This document shows, one piece after another, positions 1 to 4,572 of a stretch of DNA of 6,459 nucleotides (its first letter is position 1; each line of letters opens with the position of its first letter). The stretch is from an uncultured bacterium (GTDB lineage: Bacteria; Verrucomicrobiota; Kiritimatiellia; RFP12; UBA1067), in NCBI GenBank assembly GCA_902779075.1, contig CACZAK010000332.1:1-6459 (forward strand), given 5' to 3'. Both the position numbers and the translations under genes were made by a program. The notes beneath the pieces were generated by a model that ran no database searches, had not been told where the DNA came from, and saw nothing but the letters and a program-made list of their open reading frames with translations.

Positions 1-285
1 CGCCCAGATCTTCGTGTCGTGGAACAGAGCCGCCTCGCCCTCGTAGAACGCACGGATCATCTTCAGCATCGTTGTCTTGCCGAAGCGCCGCGGGCGCGTG
101 AACAGCACCACCGTCGATTCGGCGTCGATGAGATCCTTGAGGATCAGCGTCTTGTCCACACAGTAGGACGTGCGCGAGAACCTTGCCCAATCGCTCGTCC
201 CCACAGGCGGCGGCAGAAGCCTGCCCGTGCGCGCCGTCACGCCGGCGCGCACAATCTCTTCGCCTTTGTTTGCCGTTTCAGCCAT
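1..285 (-). CDS. AAA-ATPase-like / PD-(D/E)XK family protein, second copy, 5' part only
   Basis: The first 95 codons of a gene that runs off the left edge, starting ATG at 285. After a variable N-terminus the protein reads LLPPPVGTSDWARFSRTSYC and continues through a P-loop at about residues 65-73 (RPRRFGKTT, Lys70, Thr71), the Walker A of the AAA-ATPase-like family usually joined to a DUF1703/PD-(D/E)XK domain. Over about 60 residues it differs from the ATPase at 3575-1707 at only three positions, then diverges (short GEAALFHDTKIWA here against a longer loop there). The start is supported by AAGGTGAAGG at 302-293, with AAGG 7 nt upstream of the ATG. It begins 55 nt after the phosphatase stop, so co-transcription is plausible. 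Residues 12-20 are encoded by a palindrome. Family assignment is firm; the cellular role of this family is not established, and the nuclease half is outside the window. Confidence 0.92.
   Translation of the reverse strand, partial: MAETANKGEEIVRAGVTARTGRLLPPPVGTSDWARFSRTSYCVDKTLILKDLIDAESTVVLFTRPRRFGKTTMLKMIRAFYEGEAALFHDTKIWA
227..252. repeat. 10-bp-stem palindrome inside the 5' end of the second ATPase copy
   Basis: Perfect inverted repeat: gtgcgcgccg (227-236) and cggcgcgcac (243-252) around a 6-nt loop. On the coding strand it encodes VRAGVTART, just before the conserved LLPPPVGTSDW. The paralogue at 3575-1707 has a different palindromic sequence at the same place. This suggests a REP- or MITE-like sequence tolerated in a flexible N-terminal linker. 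Membership of a dispersed family is inferred. Confidence 0.7.
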
Positions 286-340
286 ATTGCGACCTTCACC
301 TTAAATTAAACACGATTGATTCTTATGGATCTCCTCGTGG
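286..340 (-). promoter_or_regulatory. Short intergenic leader with ribosome binding site for the second ATPase
   Basis: 55 nt between the TAA of the phosphatase-like gene (341-343) and the ATG at 285. The minus strand contains AAGGTGAAGG at 302-293, a good Shine-Dalgarno match, preceded by an AT-rich stretch (TTTAATTTAA). There is no hairpin plus T-run, so no terminator separates the two genes. A weak promoter in the AT-rich part is possible but not demonstrable. Confidence 0.55.
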
Positions 341-1705
341 TTACAAGCGTATAGGCGTCAATGGTATGCGCCAGTGTTCGCAGTCAGAGCTCTCGACGTT
401 ATGAATATCGGGTATAAGTCCGAAACAACGACGCATAAACTCGGAGATGTAGTCCATGCAGATATTGTATCGTAAGGTGCCCTCATCTGGCGGATCGTAC
501 ATGTCGTAACCTCCCTCGCTGCGTTCCAGTTTTCTGGGAAGGTATCCGTACACATAAAGGTAGTTGACCTTCTTCTTGTTGAAATATTCCTTGTCTTCAA
601 AATCGAAAAGTCGCATCGGAACGCCGTCCGTCTCCCCCTGCATCACTCCATCGCCGAACACCTTGCCTTGAAGCGCAACCGTCTTGACGTTGTCTCGCGC
701 AATGGTCCGAAGCGCATCCTGCAGGCGGGACATCCAATATTTCGCCTCCTTCCGCGTCATGTCGGTCTTCACCACGCGTTTCGGTTTTGGTGGTGGGGGC
801 GGAGGAACATTGGGAACGGGCCATCGCCAGATATCGTCCCTTACGACGCCACCCCAGAACTTCAGTTCGGGATTGTAGGCGCAAAGGGCCTTCCATCCGG
901 CCTTGTACACGTCGAATTCTCGCAAGGGCGGCGATGGCGGACTCATGAAACTTCCGCTGGAGTTCTTCCGCTTTTCGCCGTCGAGCGGGAAATACAGGCC
1001 ATAGTCCCCGTACTGGACCTGCACCGCCGCATCAGCGAGCGACACGCCCTCTCTGTCGGCATACGACACGATGCGCTCGAGAAGCCCGCAGAAGTAGAAC
1101 GGCAGATGGAAGTCCTGACCGTGGTCTTTGGAAAGGAGCGGCTTCTTGATGAACTCGTTCGCACAGCCTCCATACACGCCGTAGACGAAATTACGCTCTT
1201 CGCCCCTCGCCGCGTAGGAACTGTCGTCCTCGATCATCAGCGTGTTCGGAACGTCGCCTTCGGGCACCACCACGCCCCCGAGCTTCTTCTTGTAGTTGCC
1301 GTACCACAGTCCTTGATACCGCTTCTCGTCGTCGCGCATGTGCCGCGTGTCTATGCAGTCCCCTCTGGACAGAATCCTGTATTTCGGGATCCGGCCGCCT
1401 GCAAAGGAGCGCTCCATGAGGATCGGACACAGTTCCCGATTCCGTTCCTCTACGGCGTTGCTGAAGAACACAATGTCAAAACCATGGTCGTCCGCCCAGC
1501 GCAACAGCTCGAACGCGCCGTTCAAGAAGAAGTGCGGCAACTTGTCCTCCATCACCTCCGCATACATTCTGTCAAACGTATTGCCGGATGGATGTCGCTT
1601 CATCCAAGCCTTCACCTTGGACTTCGCCTCTTTGTCGAAATACGGCGTCTCAAGCGTTCCGTCAAGGTCGAACACAAGGGTTCGCTTTGTTTTCGATTTG
1701 CTCAT
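341..1705 (-). CDS. HAD superfamily / NIF-like phosphatase with Pro-rich linker and unknown C-terminal domain (454 aa)
   Basis: Probably a cytosolic HAD-superfamily phosphatase; no signal peptide or membrane segment is visible. HAD motif I is VFDLDGTL (Asp13 nucleophile, Asp15), which also fits the DxDxT of FCP/NIF phosphatases. Motif II is FFSNA (Ser82). A basic stretch at 139-141 could supply the motif III lysine, and motif IV is LMIEDD (Asp160/Asp161). The HAD core therefore spans roughly residues 8-185. A Pro-rich linker with six consecutive prolines (301-306) leads to a C-terminal domain (about 314-454) that I do not recognise; it contains the aromatic stretch NYLYVYGYLP. The ATG at 1705 has an excellent Shine-Dalgarno (GGGAGGA, 1720-1714, 8 nt away) and lies one nucleotide after the upstream ATPase stop, suggesting translational coupling. 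The substrate is unknown. Position between two near-identical ATPases suggests a shared function, by inference only. Confidence 0.85.
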   Translation of the reverse strand: MSKSKTKRTLVFDLDGTLETPYFDKEAKSKVKAWMKRHPSGNTFDRMYAEVMEDKLPHFFLNGAFELLRWADDHGFDIVFFSNAVEERNRELCPILMERSFAGGRIPKYRILSRGDCIDTRHMRDDEKRYQGLWYGNYKKKLGGVVVPEGDVPNTLMIEDDSSYAARGEERNFVYGVYGGCANEFIKKPLLSKDHGQDFHLPFYFCGLLERIVSYADREGVSLADAAVQVQYGDYGLYFPLDGEKRKNSSGSFMSPPSPPLREFDVYKAGWKALCAYNPELKFWGGVVRDDIWRWPVPNVPPPPPPKPKRVVKTDMTRKEAKYWMSRLQDALRTIARDNVKTVALQGKVFGDGVMQGETDGVPMRLFDFEDKEYFNKKKVNYLYVYGYLPRKLERSEGGYDMYDPPDEGTLRYNICMDYISEFMRRCFGLIPDIHNVESSDCEHWRIPLTPIRL

Positions 1706-1706
1706 G

Positions 1707-3575
1707 TCATCGATCCTCCCTGAATCGCATGTTTAAACTCGGATCACTTGGGCAGATCCTTGCAGACGACGAGGTTCTTCTTGTAGAAGGCCATGCCAAC
1801 TTGAGAATGTCGCGCTTTTCGCCATGCGCGGCGAAGTCGGCGAGCATCTCGGTGGTGTATTCGCGCGTGTCGATCTGACGCCGCGCCTCGCGAGCGAGCG
1901 CGTCGAGGTCTTCCGTCTCCTCCTCCGCCGCCTTGAGCTCGATCACCACGCCGGGCATGCCTTCAATGAGCGGACGCATGGAGATGTCGTAGCGCCCTTC
2001 GCCCGACTCGCGGTTCGACTTCACGACGAACCGGTTGCGGAAGCACGCGATGAACCCGAGGACGAGCCCGTGGTAGAACCCCTCCGCCGCCGTGTCGAAG
2101 AAGCTCACCGACTCCTTGAGATACGCCGCAAGGTACTTCCCGAAGAGGAACGGATCGCGCTCGCGCAATGCGTCCTCAACTGCGGAAATGCCGCCTTTTT
2201 TGTCGAACGAGCGGACCTTCTGGACGATCTCCCGGTAAAACACCAGGCTGAGCTCTTTGTTCGGTATCGTCACCAGACAGTCTCCGTTTTCGTCAATCGG
2301 CCCCACGGCCTTCAAATAGCCCGCCGAGACCAAGAGCGCATAAAGCGTGTTCTCGTTGTCGCGGATCTGCTTGTATGGGCCAAGCTCCTTCGCCATCGGA
2401 ACCACAACCGGATTTCCGGTCATTAACTTGTGGAGCGTTGCCTCCATGTCAAACGGCAGCTCCTGCACGATTTCGGTGATGAGGTCGTTGGAGCTCGTGT
2501 CGAGCCAGTAGGCGTCGGGACGGCAATGGCAGTCGAAATACCGCAGCACGCTCCACGGATTGTAGATTTCGGTGCCGCCGAAGTCGTAGCCGTCATACCA
2601 GGCCTTGATCTCCGGCAGTTTATCCTCGGCGCCGTAGTACCGCGCCATTTCGGCGACCTCTTCTTCGGTGAAACCGAAATACTGCGAGTACTCCGACTCG
2701 AAGACCGTCCAGACCGCAGGATTGTTGAGTCCTGAGAGGATGCCCTCCTTCGCGACGCGGAGGACACCCGTCATGATACCGATGTGGCAATGCTTGTTGT
2801 CCTTCAGCGCGTCCGAAAGGAATACGCGCATGAAGGTACACATCTCGTCGTAGAATCCGTTCGTCGAGGCCGTCGTGATTGGCTGATCGTACTCGTCGAT
2901 CAAGATTACAGGGAGCTTCTGCGTGAACGCATGGACCGCCTCGGAGAGAAGTCCGAGCGATTCGGACAGCTCGTCCTTCGTCCCCTCGCGGTTCATCACC
3001 CTGCGCAGCGACCGCTTCTTGGCCTCATCCCCCCATCCGTTCTCAATGCAATCCGCGAACCGTGCGACCTCTCCGCCAATCACAGCGGCAAGGCGGGTAA
3101 AAGCTTCTTCTGCCGTAGTCTGCTTGATGTCCTTGAACGACAGAAAGATCACGGGGTGCTTGCCCTGCTCCTTGCGGTACTTCGCGCCTGCCGCCCATAT
3201 CTTCTTGTCCGTGAAGAACTCCTCTGTCTTCACCATGCCACGGCCTTCCACCAGCGTCTCCGGTTCGTAGAACGCGCGAATCATCTCCAGCATCGTCGTC
3301 TTGCCGAAGCGCCTAGGACGCGTGAACAGCACCACCGTCGATTCTGAGTCAATAAGGTCTTTCAGGATCAGCGTCTTGTCCACGCAGTAGGAGGTGCGTG
3401 AGAACCTTACCCAGTCGCTCGTCCCCACGGGCGGCGGCAAAAGCCCTTCCTTGCGTTTCGCCCGGCCATGCGAAACGTGGCAGGGCGGTTTCGATGAAAC
3501 CGCCGAATTCGGCGGCATCGTCGATGCCGCCCTACCTTTTTTTGCAGTCACCTTCTTCAAAGACAACCTCTTCAC
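1707..3575 (-). CDS. AAA-ATPase-like protein with C-terminal PD-(D/E)XK nuclease-like domain, frame-disrupted at both ends (622 aa as read)
   Basis: Two-domain protein of the AAA-ATPase-like plus DUF1703 (PDDEXK_9) architecture. Residues 45-63 carry LLPPPVGTSDW...RTSYC, Walker A is RPRRFGKTT (86-94, Lys92) and Walker B is VILIDEYD (223-230, Asp227/Glu228). The family block WYDGYDF...IYNPWSVLRYF follows at 326-347. The C-terminal domain has YHGLVLG (501-507) and a nuclease-like core: Asp530 in GRYDIS and E-L-K at 546-548 in VVIELKAA. ATP hydrolysis and nucleic-acid cleavage are family-based expectations; the biological role is unknown. The read start is GTG at 3575 without a convincing Shine-Dalgarno, and residues 14-41 come from a palindromic element. 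From about residue 593 the protein leaves the family frame: one base added near 1798-1800 would read GMAFYKKNLVVCKDLPK with a stop at 1746-1744. The last 30 or so residues as read are therefore probably spurious. Confidence 0.92.
   Translation of the reverse strand: MKRLSLKKVTAKKGRAASTMPPNSAVSSKPPCHVSHGRAKRKEGLLPPPVGTSDWVRFSRTSYCVDKTLILKDLIDSESTVVLFTRPRRFGKTTMLEMIRAFYEPETLVEGRGMVKTEEFFTDKKIWAAGAKYRKEQGKHPVIFLSFKDIKQTTAEEAFTRLAAVIGGEVARFADCIENGWGDEAKKRSLRRVMNREGTKDELSESLGLLSEAVHAFTQKLPVILIDEYDQPITTASTNGFYDEMCTFMRVFLSDALKDNKHCHIGIMTGVLRVAKEGILSGLNNPAVWTVFESEYSQYFGFTEEEVAEMARYYGAEDKLPEIKAWYDGYDFGGTEIYNPWSVLRYFDCHCRPDAYWLDTSSNDLITEIVQELPFDMEATLHKLMTGNPVVVPMAKELGPYKQIRDNENTLYALLVSAGYLKAVGPIDENGDCLVTIPNKELSLVFYREIVQKVRSFDKKGGISAVEDALRERDPFLFGKYLAAYLKESVSFFDTAAEGFYHGLVLGFIACFRNRFVVKSNRESGEGRYDISMRPLIEGMPGVVIELKAAEEETEDLDALAREARRQIDTREYTTEMLADFAAHGEKRDILKLAWPSTRRTSSSARICPSDPSLNMRFREDR
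1714..1720 (-). promoter_or_regulatory. Shine-Dalgarno site for the HAD-like gene, inside the 3' end of the ATPase frame
   Basis: The minus strand reads GGGAGGA, 8 nt upstream of the ATG at 1705. It lies within the present 3' end of the ATPase reading frame, which stops at 1709-1707. If the frameshift near 1799 is repaired, the ATPase stops at 1746-1744 and this site falls in a normal 38-nt spacer. That supports the shorter, repaired version as ancestral. Confidence 0.8.
1744..1800 (-). other. Out-of-frame remnant of the ATPase C-terminus
   Basis: In the reading frame adjacent to that of the ATPase, this stretch encodes GMAFYKKNLVVCKDLPK followed by TGA. It resembles the usual C-terminal end of DUF1703-type proteins, where a KYGIAFYKK-like motif follows a DILK-type helix. 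The helix end (RDILK) is still in the main frame at residues 588-592, and one missing base at about 1798-1800 separates the two. A real mutation and a sequencing error look the same here. Confidence 0.75.
3453..3536. repeat. Compound palindromic element (three hairpins) inside the ATPase coding sequence
   Basis: Three inverted repeats lie head to tail. Arms 3454-3461/3470-3477 form an 8-bp stem around cgtttcgc. Arms 3484-3492/3496-3504 form a 9-bp stem (ggcggtttc) with a 3-nt loop. Arms 3511-3520/3522-3531 form a 10-bp stem (ggcggcatcg) with a 1-nt centre. The last two are also bracketed by agggcgg (3482-3488) and ccgccct (3527-3533) and joined by the 16-bp palindrome ccgccgaattcggcgg (3500-3515), so alternative cruciform pairing is possible. 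On the minus strand it is an open frame adding about 28 low-complexity residues upstream of the conserved ATPase domain. The structure resembles a REP/MITE-type non-autonomous repeat; multicopy status is inferred. Confidence 0.8.
3537..3543 (-). other. A7 homopolymer separating two possible N-terminal frames of the ATPase
   Basis: The coding strand has seven A's followed by GGTAGG. As read, the frame from the ATG at 3600 or 3606 (MVSSVPFKREEVVFEEGDCKKR from 3600) stops at TAG just after the run, while the ATPase frame starts at a GTG (3575). With six A's the upstream ATG frame would join the ATPase frame directly. This is a candidate homopolymer miscount, slippage site or decayed start. Confidence 0.45.
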
Positions 3576-3646
3576 GCTTGAACGGCACAGATGATACCAT
3601 AATCATATTCCCGTCCGCAAGCCGAAAATGCCGATCTCGTAATCCT
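3576..3646 (-). promoter_or_regulatory. Gap between copy B and the ATPase, with a weak promoter-like pair
   Basis: 71 nt separate the TAA of copy B (3649-3647) from the GTG at 3575. The minus strand contains TTGCGG (3620-3615) and TATCAT (3596-3591), 18 nt apart, a weak sigma-70-like pair. GGACGGGAA lies just upstream of ATGATTATG (3606-3598) and could be a ribosome binding site for an ATG start in another frame. No terminator hairpin was found. The promoter call is tentative, because short AT-rich gaps often give such matches. Confidence 0.25.
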
Positions 3647-4572
3647 TTACCGCTCAGTGACGCGGAGGCGGAAGAAGCGGGCTGGCTTGTCCGAGGCGGG
3701 GATCGTCGTTTCGCCGGAGGAACCGAGCGGGTAGGTGGTGGCGCCGGTGCCGGCAAGGTCGTCGGTGGCGAGGATCGAGATGTCGAAGCCCGTGGCCGAG
3801 GGGTTGAGCGGCGGGGTGTGGATCACCGCCCTTCCGCTCGCGTCGAATGTCGAAGAGGTAGCGGAAGACGTTGTGGACGCCGCTGGCGTCCGTCGCGTTC
3901 CACGCGCCGGTGGTGCCGTTCGCGGCGGCCCAGACGGCGTAGGTGAGGAGCAGGTCATCAGGAGTACCCCCGCCCTCCTCAGGCACACAAAGCACGAGCG
4001 GCGAATAGGTGACATCGTATATGTGGGACGTTCCGTCACTGAAGAGCTGGCAAAAATCAATGGGCGATATCTCGTATGCGCCCGACTTCAAATCGGCAGG
4101 CAGCTTCAGTCTGAATTGCAGGAGCGCTTCTGTATAATACACTTCCTGTGGATCTCCGCTTTGCAACGTGTCACAGAGAAAAAAGTTTCCCACCTGGAAA
4201 TACTCTTTATTTCCATCGAAGGCATACGCATAATTGTCGTCCATGTAAACGTCCACCCCTTTGGGGAGTTCGCCGCCCAACCGAAGGAAGATGCCGCCGA
4301 GCCTCATGTCGGTCCGATCAACGTAAACATCCACGTCAACGAAATCTCCCGGCCTGGCCGTCATCCTGTCTTGGTCCTGGCCGCCGTTGCCGCTGCCGTC
4401 ACGCATCATAAGCCTGACTGGGCCAAGGTCCGCATTGGGCGTGCCAATGCTGGACTGGCCGCCAAGGTCCGGCAAAAGCCCGGCGACAAACATCTGGATG
4501 CACCTGGCATCATTGGCGGTCACTCCCGCGTTCCCGTCGACATCGGCATTGGCCTTGCCCGTCTCGGACAGC
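3647..4572 (-). pseudogene. Copy B: truncated, frameshifted dockerin/cohesin-like secreted protein with C-terminal FFRLRVTER module
   Basis: A broken second copy of the family. From 4572 to 3963 it aligns without net gap to gene A (6008-5399). It begins inside the dockerin at LSETGKANADVDG, so it lacks the signal peptide and first calcium loop but keeps the second (ADVDGNAGVTANDA). A cohesin-like beta-sandwich follows, ending VPEEGGGT. By eye about 22 of 187 residues differ from A. Instead of A's Pro-Asp linker it continues TPDDLLLTYAVWAAANG...VHNVFRYLFD. At about 3848 the frame breaks: the true continuation, FDASGRAVIHTPP...ARFFRLRVTER with TAA at 3649-3647, is one frame over and nearly matches the end of gene X. 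A GTG at 4523 overlaps the gene A stop as GTGA, but it corresponds to an internal Val in A and is unlikely to be a real start. Probably non-functional unless expressed by frameshifting from gene A. Confidence 0.82.

Noticed and set aside
668..1723. Plus-strand open frame of 351 codons
   Set aside because: Exactly antisense to the HAD-like gene, whose catalytic motifs and Shine-Dalgarno are clear. The plus-strand product has no recognisable motif.
3654..3846. C-terminal Arg/His/Pro-rich tail of copy B in its main frame
   Set aside because: The neighbouring frame encodes the conserved FDASGR...FFRLRVTER module that matches gene X, so the RRERKGGDPHP-type tail is a frameshift product.
4520..4523. 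GTGA overlap suggesting translationally coupled start of copy B
   Set aside because: The GTG corresponds to an internal valine (GNAGVTAND) in gene A and lies within the dockerin second loop. Starting there would split the domain and leave no signal peptide.
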